NCBI RefSeq assembly: GCF_022267315.1
Contig: NZ_JAIKLE010000003.1
Location: forward strand, 1-64,000
DNA from: Maribellus maritimus
GTDB taxonomy: Bacteria; Bacteroidota; Bacteroidia; Bacteroidales; Prolixibacteraceae
Length of the DNA stretch: 64,000 bases
Direction of reading: 5' to 3'
The position numbers and the translations under genes were made by a program. The notes beneath the pieces were generated by a model that saw only the letters and a list, made by a program, of their open reading frames with translations, did no database searches and was not told the origin of the DNA. Positions 51,494-60,702 of this stretch are shown here, piece by piece (positions within the stretch are counted from its first letter, which is position 1; each line of letters opens with the position of its first letter).

Positions 51494-53131
51494 TTAGTCT
51501 TCATCCGGTTGAAAATTCGGATAAGTATATTGTTGCGGAATAACAAATGTCTCTTTAATGGTGCGGATAGAAGTCCAGCGCAGGAAGTTAAAAATCGCGC
51601 CGGCTTTATCGTCGGTACCTGAGCCACGTGCGCCTCCAAAAGGCTGTTGTCCCACCACTGCTCCGGTTGGTTTATCGTTGATATAAAAGTTACCGGCAGC
51701 ATGTTCCAGCCGTTTGGTAATTTTTTCAATACTGTAACGGTCCTGCGAAAATACTGCGCCTGTTAAGGCATAAATCGAAGTGGCGTCAAGAATATCAAGC
51801 GTTTCGTCCATTTTTTCATCTTCATACACATAAATGGTTAAAACCGGTCCGAACAACTCTTCCTGCATGGTCTCATAATCAGCTTTTTTAGCCTGAATTA
51901 CAGTTGGTTCAATAAAATAACCAACCGATTTATCACAATTTCCGCCAAAAATCACCTCTGCATCTTCGTCTTCACGTGCGCGATCGATAAAACCTTTTAG
52001 TTTATCAAACGATGCTTCATCGATAACCGCGTTAACAAAATTGGTAAAATCTTCGGGTGGTCCCATTTTTACCGTTGCCAGTTCTTTTCCGAATATTTCT
52101 TTTACTTCCGGCCAGATACTTTCCGGGATATAAACACGTGAAGCTGCTGAACATTTTTGTCCCTGGTACTCAAAAGCTCCTCTTAACATGGCAATTGCCA
52201 AACCTCGTTTATCGGCAGTATTGTCTGCAAAAATGAAGTCTTTTCCTCCGGTTTCACCCACAATACGAGGATAAGTTTTGTATTTATAAATATTGTCTCC
52301 TATCTTTTTCCAGATGCTTTGAAATACTCCTGTTGATCCGGTGAAGTGAATACCTGCAAAATCAGCATGTGTTAAAACTACATCGGCAGCTACAGGACCT
52401 GAAGCAAATACAAGATTAATAACACCATCGGGCAATCCTGCTTCTTTAAATACTTCCATGATAACTCCGGCGGAATAAATAGCTGTTTTGGATGGTTTCC
52501 AAACCACAACATTTCCCATTAGGGCAGGCGCAGCAGGAAGGTTTCCTGCGATGGAAGTAAAATTAAACGGAGTAAGGGCATAAATAAAACCTTCCAGCGG
52601 ACGGTACTCGCTGTAATTCCACATTCCCCTTGCCGACTCCGGCTGAATTTTATAAATATTTGTCATTTCCTGAACACCAAACCTAAAAAAGTCAGCCAAC
52701 TCGCAAGCTGCATCAATTTCCGACTGGAAAGCATTTTTTGACTGCCCCAACATTGTAGCAGCATTGATTTTTGCACGGTAGGGACCTGCAAGTAAATCAG
52801 CAGCTTTTAAAAAAATGGAAGCCCTGTGTTGCCATGAAAGATTTGCCCATTTTTCTTTCGCTTCCAAAGCAGCATCAATAGCCATTTCCACATGACTGGC
52901 GACACCCTGGTTATAATATCCCAGTGTATGTTCAATTTCATGAGGTGGAAACATTCTTTCTTTGCGATCGGTATAAACTTCATTGCCCCCGATAATCATT
53001 GGCAGTTCAACCTCAGTCGACCGCAATTCCGCTATTTTTGCCTGAAGTTCTTTTCTTTCAGGCGTACCCGGAGCGTAGGTCAACACTGGTTCGTTTTTAG
53101 CTACAGGCACATTAAAAAATCCTTTTGACAT
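51494..53131 (-). CDS. pruA: L-glutamate gamma-semialdehyde (1-pyrroline-5-carboxylate) dehydrogenase
   Basis: A 545-residue aldehyde dehydrogenase of the eukaryote-like P5CDH type usual in Bacteroidota; oxidises P5C/glutamate semialdehyde to glutamate with NAD+. NAD-binding FTGSTGVFQSIWKKIG, the general base in VGETGGKDFIF, and the catalytic Cys in GAFEYQGQKCSAASRVYIP are present. The ending GGARGSGTDDKAGAIFNFLRWTSIRTIKETF is family-typical. Stand-alone, so proline dehydrogenase must be encoded elsewhere. Has its own terminator. Confidence 0.93.
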   Translation of the reverse strand: MSKGFFNVPVAKNEPVLTYAPGTPERKELQAKIAELRSTEVELPMIIGGNEVYTDRKERMFPPHEIEHTLGYYNQGVASHVEMAIDAALEAKEKWANLSWQHRASIFLKAADLLAGPYRAKINAATMLGQSKNAFQSEIDAACELADFFRFGVQEMTNIYKIQPESARGMWNYSEYRPLEGFIYALTPFNFTSIAGNLPAAPALMGNVVVWKPSKTAIYSAGVIMEVFKEAGLPDGVINLVFASGPVAADVVLTHADFAGIHFTGSTGVFQSIWKKIGDNIYKYKTYPRIVGETGGKDFIFADNTADKRGLAIAMLRGAFEYQGQKCSAASRVYIPESIWPEVKEIFGKELATVKMGPPEDFTNFVNAVIDEASFDKLKGFIDRAREDEDAEVIFGGNCDKSVGYFIEPTVIQAKKADYETMQEELFGPVLTIYVYEDEKMDETLDILDATSIYALTGAVFSQDRYSIEKITKRLEHAAGNFYINDKPTGAVVGQQPFGGARGSGTDDKAGAIFNFLRWTSIRTIKETFVIPQQYTYPNFQPDED

Positions 53132-53168
53132 AATTATTGTATTTAAATTGTTGTTCTTCTATTTTTCA

Positions 53169-53176
53169 CAAAACTA
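53169..53176 (-). promoter_or_regulatory. -7 promoter element of the P5C dehydrogenase gene
   Basis: On the minus strand TAGTTTTG fits TAnnTTTG; predicted start near 53162, about 31 nt upstream of the ATG. The nearest upstream TTTG is too far (26 bp). Confidence 0.4.
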
Positions 53177-53386
53177 CTGAATCAATATGTTGTAAATCAT
53201 AACAAATATCAGGAAGTGTATTTTTCACACCCCACTAAGAAACTCATTTATAAACGGATATGCATAACCCATTCAAAAACAAAACTTTTGTCATATTTTA
53301 CAAATCAAATTGCCGAATAGTTTTTTTGTTTTGAAAACTTCTCCTGAAATTCTTTGAAATTGTAGCTTTATACTTATTTTTATAAC

Positions 53387-53422
53387 ATTGAGCAAAAGGT
53401 CGCATCATATTGAGTAAAAGGT
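53387..53422 (+). repeat. Tandem 14-bp near-repeat at the histidine kinase start
   Basis: ATTGAGCAAAAGGT (53387-53400) and ATTGAGTAAAAGGT (53409-53422) differ at one base and are 22 bp apart. The second contains the TTG start codon of the kinase; the first offers a TTG opening a nine-codon mini-ORF ending at the TAA within the second. Confidence 0.6.
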
Positions 53423-55491
53423 TTTCCCATATTATTTCTGAAAAATTTTGGAGCCATGTTTCAGATGAAGAGCAGCAACGGCTTTTTAGTCTTTTCATTA
53501 TCATAACATTAGCACAATTTACCGCTGTTGCAAATCTTGTGTATAAACTGTTCTTTTATTCCGGCAACAGCTGCTTTGTTTGCAATGCCGGGTTGGTGGC
53601 CATAATGATACTCGCAGGTGTTTTTTGTTTACGTGGAAAAATAAACAGCATTTTATATACAGCTTTTACAATCCCGTTGTTTATATATGCATATTACATT
53701 TCCGATTTTAACGATCATCCACCATTAATCGAAACCACTTATTACAGTTTATGGTGGTTATTGGGAGGTTTACTTGTTCTCATCTATTTTGCCGAATCAG
53801 AATCGCTAATCACAACTTATTCCATTATTTCGCTGTTTACACTCGGATTTCAGCTTTTAAAGGCAAACCGTTTATTTGATTCTTTTTCATTTTATGAACC
53901 TTATGTTACCCATCCCTTACTGATTTTTGTTGCTTTTTATGGCATTACAATTGGTTTGCGGTTAAAGGCAAAAAGGCTGACACACCGCTTCACCGAAAAA
54001 CTAACGGTCATTAACCATGGAATTTCAAAAGTTTTTCAGGAATCAGGTTTTTCAATCGTCCAGATAAAAGCAGAACGAGACGAGGATGACAATATCATAA
54101 ACTTGTGGATTGAAAAAGTTAACAATGCATTTGAGTCTTCGTTTAAGTTAAATTTATATGAAGTTCAAAACCAGGAGGCAGGTTATGTATTCAATCTCAT
54201 CTTCCGAAATCATTTCGATGTAAACAAAACACTGCTCCTGAATAAAAAGAAAACAAAGGAATTTTATGCTAAAAACCTGGAGCGTTATTTTAAGGCATAT
54301 ATTTTAAAGCCTGAATTTAACCGCTTCTATATTATCTTTGAAGACATTACCAGAATGAAACTAAAGGTAGCCGAACTGGAAGAAAACAAAAGACGCTACA
54401 AAGTTCTGCTGGAAGCCATTCCTGATATTTTCTTTGTCATTGATAAAGAGGGAACATACGAAGACTTTGTCATCAAGGAAAGCGATTTGTTTAAAATTGA
54501 AGATGCAAACATTATCGGAAATACCATTTATGATGTAGGCTTTCCGGATAACATGGCCGATAAGATTTACGCCTGTATTCAAACAAGTTTAAAAACGAAT
54601 TCCATTGAAACCATTGAATATTCGCTGAATACCCACAACGGAACTTTTATGTTCGAAATGCGACTGGCAAAACTCACATCGCACTCGGTTATTTCGATTG
54701 CCCGTGATATTACACGCCGGAAAACAACCGAATTTAAACTTGAGCGGGCATTAAGCAAAGCAGAAGAATCGGATCGTTTAAAATCGGCTTTCCTTGCCAA
54801 TTTATCGCACGAAATACGCACACCGCTAAACATTATTACCAACTTCACACGGATGATGGCTGAACCCGATATTGAGCAGCAGGAAAGAATGGAATTGTCT
54901 GATGCCATTTCACAAAACGGGCAGCAGCTTTTAAATATGATAGACAATACCATCCATCTTTCCCGAATTGAAACGGAAGCGGTAGAAGTTCATGTCGATT
55001 TTTGCAAAATAAACAATTTATTAAGAGACATTTACAATAAATACCGACCGCTAATCCCCGATACCAAGGATATCAGAATCAACATGAACCTTGATGTTCC
55101 CAATCCGGCCTTTGGTTTCGAAACAGACGCAAAACTCCTGCGCGAAGTTCTGAGTATTCTGGTTGACAACGCAATTAAATACTCAATCAAAGGAGACGTT
55201 TCTCTGGGCTATGAAATGATACTGAACGAAGCAGTACAATTTTATGTCTCCGACAATGGAATTGGAATTCCTGAAGACGAAACGGAAAATATTTTTAGCC
55301 GCTTTTACCGGATAAAAAACAACATTAACGAAACCACGTCCGGTTCAGGATTGGGACTTCCGATTGCGCAACACTATGTAAGTTTATTGGGAAGCGAGCT
55401 GGAATTAAAGTCAGTATCCGGACAGGGAACAAGATTCTGGTTTACGCTCCCATTCAGAGAAGGAAAAGGATTTCTAAAAATTGTAAGTTAA
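53410..55491 (+). CDS. Membrane-bound PAS-domain sensor histidine kinase
   Basis: A 693-residue protein. Six or so N-terminal membrane helices (about 26-185) form an unrecognised sensor region, followed by one or two PAS-like domains (about 195-310 and 325-440). The HisKA phosphoacceptor is His467 in FLANLSHEIRTPLN, then the N box LVDNAIKYS, the G1 box DNGIGIP and G2 GSGLGLPIAQH. The start must be the TTG at 53410: the frame upstream has only ATA/ATC before a stop at 53389, and no ATG occurs before the second helix. No receiver domain and no response regulator is adjacent, so it is an orphan kinase. Confidence 0.88.
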   Translation: MSKRFSHIISEKFWSHVSDEEQQRLFSLFIIITLAQFTAVANLVYKLFFYSGNSCFVCNAGLVAIMILAGVFCLRGKINSILYTAFTIPLFIYAYYISDFNDHPPLIETTYYSLWWLLGGLLVLIYFAESESLITTYSIISLFTLGFQLLKANRLFDSFSFYEPYVTHPLLIFVAFYGITIGLRLKAKRLTHRFTEKLTVINHGISKVFQESGFSIVQIKAERDEDDNIINLWIEKVNNAFESSFKLNLYEVQNQEAGYVFNLIFRNHFDVNKTLLLNKKKTKEFYAKNLERYFKAYILKPEFNRFYIIFEDITRMKLKVAELEENKRRYKVLLEAIPDIFFVIDKEGTYEDFVIKESDLFKIEDANIIGNTIYDVGFPDNMADKIYACIQTSLKTNSIETIEYSLNTHNGTFMFEMRLAKLTSHSVISIARDITRRKTTEFKLERALSKAEESDRLKSAFLANLSHEIRTPLNIITNFTRMMAEPDIEQQERMELSDAISQNGQQLLNMIDNTIHLSRIETEAVEVHVDFCKINNLLRDIYNKYRPLIPDTKDIRINMNLDVPNPAFGFETDAKLLREVLSILVDNAIKYSIKGDVSLGYEMILNEAVQFYVSDNGIGIPEDETENIFSRFYRIKNNINETTSGSGLGLPIAQHYVSLLGSELELKSVSGQGTRFWFTLPFREGKGFLKIVS

Positions 55492-55589
55492 AGTGCAGGC
55501 AGCTCATTTTAGGTTTGCATTCCTGTTCTTTTGGCAAAGTGAGAAAAGGTTACCGCCCTGCAAAAAAAATACATTTTAATCGGAGTAAA

Positions 55590-56360
55590 CTAGATTACCC
55601 CCAGCTTCGCAGCCATTCTCACCGCTTCAGAGGTGTTGGAAACATTTAGTTTCTCAATCATATTGCGCCTGTGATTGTTTACAGTATTTACACTTATAAA
55701 AAGTTTCTCCGCAATTTGTGCACTTTTGTGTCCCTCTGAAATTAACTCAAGTACCTGCTTTTCACGAGGGCTAATTTTGTCAGCTTCTGAACTTTTTCCC
55801 TGAAGCGAGTATATAATTTCATCACTAAATTTATCTTTAAAAATAAATTGTCCCGGAGTATGTAAATCCTGATTGGGGGAGAAATCACAAAGTTTCAGGT
55901 CGATCCACATGTTTCCTTTTTTATCCAATTCAAGAATATCATTCTGAATTATTAACCTGATCCATTTATCATTATCATTTTTGATCCTGAATTCATGAAT
56001 TAATCGAAAATCTTTGCGTTTCTCTACTGGTTGCTCATAAAAATATTTCAAAGCCCAGATACTCCCTTCATTAATAATATAATCATCAGGGTGAAAGCGT
56101 CGGCGAAACCATTCATTTCCCGTAACCGGTAATCTGTTTTTCTGAAAACCAAAAACAGAATTAAAATTGTCGGAAACAAAATAGTAATCGCGTTTATAAA
56201 AATCAGATGCAACTACAATACTGGTTTGTAATGAATCAATTAATTGGAGAAAGGGAATATATTTTTGATTTGCCTCGTCGTAATTGATGTCTTCCGGCTG
56301 AATTTTTATATTGCTGAATAATTGGGCGTGGTTCTTGATACTTTGCTTCAACTTATCCAT
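55590..56360 (-). CDS. PAS-LuxR transcriptional regulator
   Basis: A 256-residue regulator from the ATG at 56360; the TTG at 56387 would add nine residues. The first ~175 residues hold a PAS_3-type domain (TSIVVASDFYKRDYYFVSDNFNSVFGF ... DYIINEG ... RIKNDNDKWIRLIIQNDIL). The C-terminal ~65 residues are a LuxR/GerE HTH (SPREKQVLELISEGHKSAQIAEKLFISVNTVNNHRRNMIEKL). It lacks a receiver domain, so it is not a classical partner of the neighbouring kinase and probably senses a small molecule or redox state itself. A 20-bp interrupted palindrome lies 19 bp upstream of its ATG. Confidence 0.9.
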   Translation of the reverse strand: MDKLKQSIKNHAQLFSNIKIQPEDINYDEANQKYIPFLQLIDSLQTSIVVASDFYKRDYYFVSDNFNSVFGFQKNRLPVTGNEWFRRRFHPDDYIINEGSIWALKYFYEQPVEKRKDFRLIHEFRIKNDNDKWIRLIIQNDILELDKKGNMWIDLKLCDFSPNQDLHTPGQFIFKDKFSDEIIYSLQGKSSEADKISPREKQVLELISEGHKSAQIAEKLFISVNTVNNHRRNMIEKLNVSNTSEAVRMAAKLGVI

Positions 56361-56378
56361 AAAACATTTTGTGTTAAA

Positions 56379-56398
56379 AATAGTCAAAAATGACTATT
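56379..56398. promoter_or_regulatory. Interrupted palindrome upstream of the PAS-LuxR gene: candidate operator
   Basis: AATAGTCA (56379-56386), spacer AAAA, TGACTATT (56391-56398): a perfect 8-bp dyad, 20 bp overall, the size of LuxR-type operators. It sits 19 bp before the ATG of the PAS-LuxR gene, where it could be an autoregulatory site. Confidence 0.5.
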
Positions 56399-56539
56399 GC
56401 CCAACAATCATGAAGTAAGCATTTTTGTATTGCTTTATACAAGCAAATGAGGTTTGACAGTAATAATTATACAGCATTTTTATAAGATATATTTTTCTTA
56501 AATCAAAATTTTATCAATAGGGAATAGATCAAGAAAAAA

Positions 56540-56590
56540 ATTGGAGCGGATATATAGTTCTTTACCGCTAAAAACTGTATATCCCCCACC
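56540..56590 (-). terminator. Possible terminator after the T9SS plug gene
   Basis: GGATATATAG (56548-56557) and CTGTATATCC (56575-56584) are complementary apart from one G-U, with a 17-nt loop; an A-run (56531-56540) would give a T-tract on the minus strand 7 nt past the stem. Spacing is poor. Confidence 0.3.
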
Positions 56591-56595
56591 CCCTT

Positions 56596-57879
56596 TTAAT
56601 TCCGGTTTTCTTTTGAATTTAATTGTCTGAATCCTACCAGCCTGTCATAACGACTTCCCAAGTCGTGATAATACACAAAAATCTGATAATCATTTTCTGT
56701 CATCCAAAAACTACCCTCAAAATTTTTATGATCGGCCACCGACGCCCCCTGCGGAACATAAACATACATAAAGTTGTAGTAGCCCTGTTTTAAAAGCATC
56801 GTTAATTCATACTGGCTGGTTTCAAAATTCCATGTCATCTCATTGCTTTTGTTCGCATTCCAATTGCTTAATGCACCAAAAACATTAACACTTCCACCCA
56901 GTATCACGGACTCGAGCGGTAAACTAAAATGAACAAAAAAATAATCACAATCCAAATCATAATCCTGTACCCGGTCTTGTGATTCTACCACGTATTCGCC
57001 ATTCATCTCTTCATATTCAAAATACCTTTTGTTTGTCCTCACTTCATCAACCATAAGTGTTTTGTGAAAATAGGGTCTGAAGAACTCCGTTGAGGCCACG
57101 TTTTCACCGTTCATCCGGTTGGTTCGTATATCAAAATACCTGAATTCGTTACCGGCAACAAAAACGTTTTCACGATTATAATCATAAACCAACTCATTGG
57201 GTCGTACAAACAAGGGTTTTAAATTCCGAATGGCATTGTCCCACCGGTTATTTTGCATTATAACCACCTTGACTTCCTGTTGTGGATTATTGATAATCAA
57301 CTGATCGTGATAAATGGTAAAATCCACCTCCTGGTTTTCTCCCTTATATGCATCCAGCGTTGCACGCCTCACTGTTCCTTCAATTTGAGTTAAAGGTTCA
57401 ACCACATAAAACCGTTTTGAAAGAACAATTTTTTCTTTATCGTTATCTTCAAAAACAACCAGTGCGTAGTTTCCCGAGGTTTTAAACTGAATATTATCAT
57501 TCGGAATTTTTAACTGATAATTAACATACTTAAAAGTAGTATTAAAAGAAAAGGCATAATCATCAAGCGGATTCTCTGTAAATCCTTCTATATAATCAGG
57601 TTGCGAGATAAAACTTTCGTTCCAGTCTGTATCGCAATGAATGATTGTGTAGTAGTAGTCTTTTACTTCACCCGACAAATCGTCGAACTTTAAAACAAGT
57701 TGAGCGTCTTCATCCAATTCCAAAATCGGATTTGACAATTCAAATCCGTCTCGATGTAACAAAACCGTTTTAATGTCTTCGTTAAAAACCGCATTCTCGT
57801 AATAAAAGTTTTCTTCCTGAGAAAATGATAAAAAACTAAAAATCAACAAAATAAAACCAAGTATAAGATATTTTTTCAT
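56596..57879 (-). CDS. Type IX secretion system plug protein (DUF5103 family)
   Basis: A 427-residue protein with a signal peptide (about 1-20, ending FSFSQ). It matches the Bacteroidota DUF5103 family, which includes the protein that plugs the SprA channel of the type IX secretion system: an opening YYENAVFNEDIKTVLLHRDGFELSNPIL, the middle YYTIIHCDTDWN...SQPDYIEGF, and WNFETSQYELTMLLKQGYYNFMYVY. Two or more beta-sandwich units are apparent. It implies the cell has a type IX system, used to export CAZymes and gliding adhesins. Divergent from nqrA. Confidence 0.88.
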   Translation of the reverse strand: MKKYLILGFILLIFSFLSFSQEENFYYENAVFNEDIKTVLLHRDGFELSNPILELDEDAQLVLKFDDLSGEVKDYYYTIIHCDTDWNESFISQPDYIEGFTENPLDDYAFSFNTTFKYVNYQLKIPNDNIQFKTSGNYALVVFEDNDKEKIVLSKRFYVVEPLTQIEGTVRRATLDAYKGENQEVDFTIYHDQLIINNPQQEVKVVIMQNNRWDNAIRNLKPLFVRPNELVYDYNRENVFVAGNEFRYFDIRTNRMNGENVASTEFFRPYFHKTLMVDEVRTNKRYFEYEEMNGEYVVESQDRVQDYDLDCDYFFVHFSLPLESVILGGSVNVFGALSNWNANKSNEMTWNFETSQYELTMLLKQGYYNFMYVYVPQGASVADHKNFEGSFWMTENDYQIFVYYHDLGSRYDRLVGFRQLNSKENRN

Positions 57880-58054
57880 TCCTTTTTCTTTTTCAAAGTC
57901 AGTTCAAAATTCTAAAATTTATATGAATAACGCTAAAAATGTTAATTTAATCTGAAATTTCTGATTTTTACGGCTCTTATTTAAAAAGGCTTCTTTCTGC
58001 TACGCATGACATAAATCAACGAACATATTGACTTATTTGTATATTTTGAACATT

Positions 58055-58078
58055 GCAACTTTCCGCTGGAAAGATTGC
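58055..58078. promoter_or_regulatory. Inverted repeat upstream of the nqr operon
   Basis: GCAACTTTCC, GCT, GGAAAGATTGC: a 10-bp dyad with one bulged A, at the -33 region of the predicted nqr promoter (the -7 element is 58098-58105). Could be an operator or a leader-independent hairpin. Confidence 0.4.
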
Positions 58079-58097
58079 GAAAAGCCAATTAATTATT

Positions 58098-58105
58098 TAC
58101 TTTTG
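58098..58105 (+). promoter_or_regulatory. -7 promoter element of the nqr operon
   Basis: TACTTTTG fits TAnnTTTG, with a weak ATTG 20 bp upstream. Predicted start near 58112, about 27 nt before the nqrA ATG. Confidence 0.45.
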
Positions 58106-58138
58106 CCCACCTAAAAATAATACTATTCTTAGTTAAAA

Positions 58139-59485
58139 ATGTCAGAAGTAATCAAGTTAAGGAAGGGGCTGAATATCAAGCTTAAAGGAAGTGCCGAGAA
58201 AGTACTGGAAACATTACCTGTTCCGGCTACTGTAGCACTCAAACCTACCGATTTCCCAGGACTTACTCCCAAGTTGAGCGTTAAAGCGGACAACGAAGTA
58301 AAAGCCGGAGACGCTTTGTTTTACGACAAGTATCACCCGGAAGTCGTTTTTACTTCTCCTGTGGGAGGTAAGGTTGTTTCTATTAATCGCGGCGAGCGGC
58401 GAAAAATTCTGGAAATTGTTATTGAAACAAACGAGAATGCCGGCTCTGTTGAATTCAAAAAAACAGATCCAAACTCATTAAGTGGAGATGAAATAAAGGA
58501 ACAGCTTTTAAAAAGCGGTTTGTGGCCGTTTATTAAAAGACGTCCCTACGGAATTGTAGCTTCACCTGATGACAAGCCACTGGCTATTTTTATTTCAACA
58601 TTTGATACCGCACCACTGGCTCCGGATTATAATTTTGTTCTGGATGGTCAGATGGACACATTTCAAACCGGTATCAATGCATTAAAAAAATTAACCGATG
58701 GTAATGTTTACCTGGGAGTAAATGAAAATTCTGCGTTTACTTCTGTTAAAAACGTTGGAATAAACCAATTCTCAGGGCCACATCCGGCCGGAAATGTTGG
58801 GATTCAAATTCATCATACAAAACCAATCAATAAAGGGGAGGTTGTCTGGACTGTCAATGTTCAGGATGTGCTTTTTATTGGCCGTTTGTTCGAAAGCGGA
58901 AAAGTTGATTTTTCCAGAATCATTGCCTTTGCAGGCTCAGAAGTTGAAAAACCAAAATATTACAAAACGATTTTGGGAGCGCCGGTGGAATCAGCAATTA
59001 AGGGAAAATTAAAAAAAGCAGATTACAAACAGCGAATCATCAGCGGAAATGTGCTTACCGGAACCCGTGTAAAACAACAGACATTTCTTGGATTTTATGA
59101 TTCGATGGTTACAGTTATACCAGAAGGCGACGATTATGAATTTTTAGGCTGGGCTACTCCAGGTGCAAACAAATTTAGCGCATCAAAAACATTTCTTACC
59201 AGTTTATTCCCGAAAAAGGAGTATGAAATGAACGCCAATATGCATGGTGGCGACAGGGCATTTGTTCTTAGCGGACAGTATGAAAAGTTCGTTCCAATGG
59301 ATATTCTTCCGGTATATTTGCTCAAAGCAATCCTGGTAAACGATATCGATAAAATGGAACAATTGGGAATTTACGAAGTTATTGAGGAAGATTTTGCTCT
59401 GTGTGAATACGCCTGTACCTCAAAAATAAAAGTTCAGGATATTCTGCGTACTGGAATCAACACTATGATAAAAGAATTGGGTTAA
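58139..59485 (+). CDS. nqrA: Na+-translocating NADH:quinone reductase subunit A
   Basis: A 448-residue peripheral cytoplasmic subunit of the Na+-NQR complex. Family features: LRKGLNIKLKGSAEKVLETLPVPATVALKPTDFPGLTPKLSVKADNEVKAGDALFYDK at the N-terminus, RRPYGIVASPDDKPLAIFIS, and SGPHPAGNVGIQIHHTKPINKGEVVWTVNVQDVLFIGRLF in the middle. First gene of the complete nqrABCDEF operon, which couples NADH oxidation to Na+ export. Confidence 0.96.
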   Translation: MSEVIKLRKGLNIKLKGSAEKVLETLPVPATVALKPTDFPGLTPKLSVKADNEVKAGDALFYDKYHPEVVFTSPVGGKVVSINRGERRKILEIVIETNENAGSVEFKKTDPNSLSGDEIKEQLLKSGLWPFIKRRPYGIVASPDDKPLAIFISTFDTAPLAPDYNFVLDGQMDTFQTGINALKKLTDGNVYLGVNENSAFTSVKNVGINQFSGPHPAGNVGIQIHHTKPINKGEVVWTVNVQDVLFIGRLFESGKVDFSRIIAFAGSEVEKPKYYKTILGAPVESAIKGKLKKADYKQRIISGNVLTGTRVKQQTFLGFYDSMVTVIPEGDDYEFLGWATPGANKFSASKTFLTSLFPKKEYEMNANMHGGDRAFVLSGQYEKFVPMDILPVYLLKAILVNDIDKMEQLGIYEVIEEDFALCEYACTSKIKVQDILRTGINTMIKELG

Positions 59486-59518
59486 TAATTTGCTGAAAAC
59501 ATAAATCAGTTTTAAGAG

Positions 59519-60691
59519 ATGAAATTCATTAAAGATTTTTTTGAAAAAACAGAACCTCTGGTTCAGAAAGGAGCTAAGTATCACTGGCTCCATTCAGTTC
59601 ACGACGGTTTCTTCACATTTTTATATGTGCCCAAAAGTACATCCAAAACTGGTACGCATATTCACGATCATATCGATTTAAAACGTACTATGACTGTTGT
59701 TGTACTTTCACTTGTCCCTGCCATTTTAATGGGGATGTACAATACGGGGTACCAACATTTCAGGGCAATTGGAGAATTAGCTTCTACCGGATTTATTGAG
59801 GTATTTATTTATGGGCTTTTAAAAGTTCTGCCCGTTATAATTGTATCTTATGTTGTTGGTTTAGGGCTTGAATTTGTCTTCGCTCAGCTCAGGGGGCACG
59901 AAATAAATGAAGGATTCCTTGTTTCAGGTATCCTCATCCCGCTTGTGATGCCAATTGAAACGCCTTTGTGGATGGTTGCTATAGCAACCGCTTTTGCAGT
60001 TATTCTGGGAAAAGAGGTATTTGGAGGCACCGGAATGAACATTTGGAACCCGGCGCTGGTAGCGCGTGCTTTTTTATTTTTTGCTTATCCTGCACAAATG
60101 TCCGGAGACTCTGTTTGGGTAGCATTAGGAAACGCGGATAAAGTTGTCGACAGTTTTTCTGGAGCAACTCCTATGGCTCAGGCTGCTGCCGCAACAAGCG
60201 TTAACGACATTAACTTTAGTGTCGCCGATGCGTTTTTGGGTCTAATTCCCGGGTCAATCGGGGAAACATCAACCCTGGCTATTTTACTGGGTGCTGTAAT
60301 TTTAATTGTTACAGGTATTGGCAGCTGGAGAATCATGATTTCAACGGTTGCCGGAGGTGTTTTTATGGGAGTTCTTTTGAATATTTTTGCCGTTAATGCA
60401 TATATGGAAATGCCTTTCTGGGAACACCTTATTATTGGTGGATTTGCCTTTGGTGCTGTGTTTATGGCTACCGACCCGGTTTCAGCAGCACAAACACAAA
60501 AAGGAAAATGGATTTACGGATTCCTTATCGGTGTGCTTGCTATTTTAATTCGTGTAATTAATCCGGCTTTCCCCGAAGGAATGATGCTTGCCATTTTATT
60601 GATGAACACATTTGCACCGTTAATCGACCACTATGTTGTTGGCGCACATGTAAAACGAAGAATGAAAAGGGCTAAAGTCTCTGCAAATTAA
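59519..60691 (+). CDS. nqrB: Na+-translocating NADH:quinone reductase subunit B
   Basis: A 390-residue multi-helix membrane subunit carrying covalent FMN. The FMN-attachment Thr is T217 in SGATPMAQA. About ten helices are visible; ENDEGFLV-type HEINEGFLVSGILIPLVMP and GGTGMNIWNPALVARAFLFFAYP are strongly conserved. Riboflavin and the quinone site also lie in this subunit. 33 bp after nqrA. Confidence 0.96.
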   Translation: MKFIKDFFEKTEPLVQKGAKYHWLHSVHDGFFTFLYVPKSTSKTGTHIHDHIDLKRTMTVVVLSLVPAILMGMYNTGYQHFRAIGELASTGFIEVFIYGLLKVLPVIIVSYVVGLGLEFVFAQLRGHEINEGFLVSGILIPLVMPIETPLWMVAIATAFAVILGKEVFGGTGMNIWNPALVARAFLFFAYPAQMSGDSVWVALGNADKVVDSFSGATPMAQAAAATSVNDINFSVADAFLGLIPGSIGETSTLAILLGAVILIVTGIGSWRIMISTVAGGVFMGVLLNIFAVNAYMEMPFWEHLIIGGFAFGAVFMATDPVSAAQTQKGKWIYGFLIGVLAILIRVINPAFPEGMMLAILLMNTFAPLIDHYVVGAHVKRRMKRAKVSAN

Positions 60692-60702
60692 AATTACAGA
60701 TC

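Noticed and set aside
55494-55567. TGCAGG/CCTGCA arms after the kinase gene as a terminator
   Set aside because: Only 6 bp pair across a loop of more than 50 nt, and no T-tract follows on the plus strand.
53410-56360. Histidine kinase and PAS-LuxR protein as a two-component pair
   Set aside because: The LuxR protein has no receiver domain with a phosphorylatable Asp, and the genes are convergent, so a classical phosphorelay pair is not supported.
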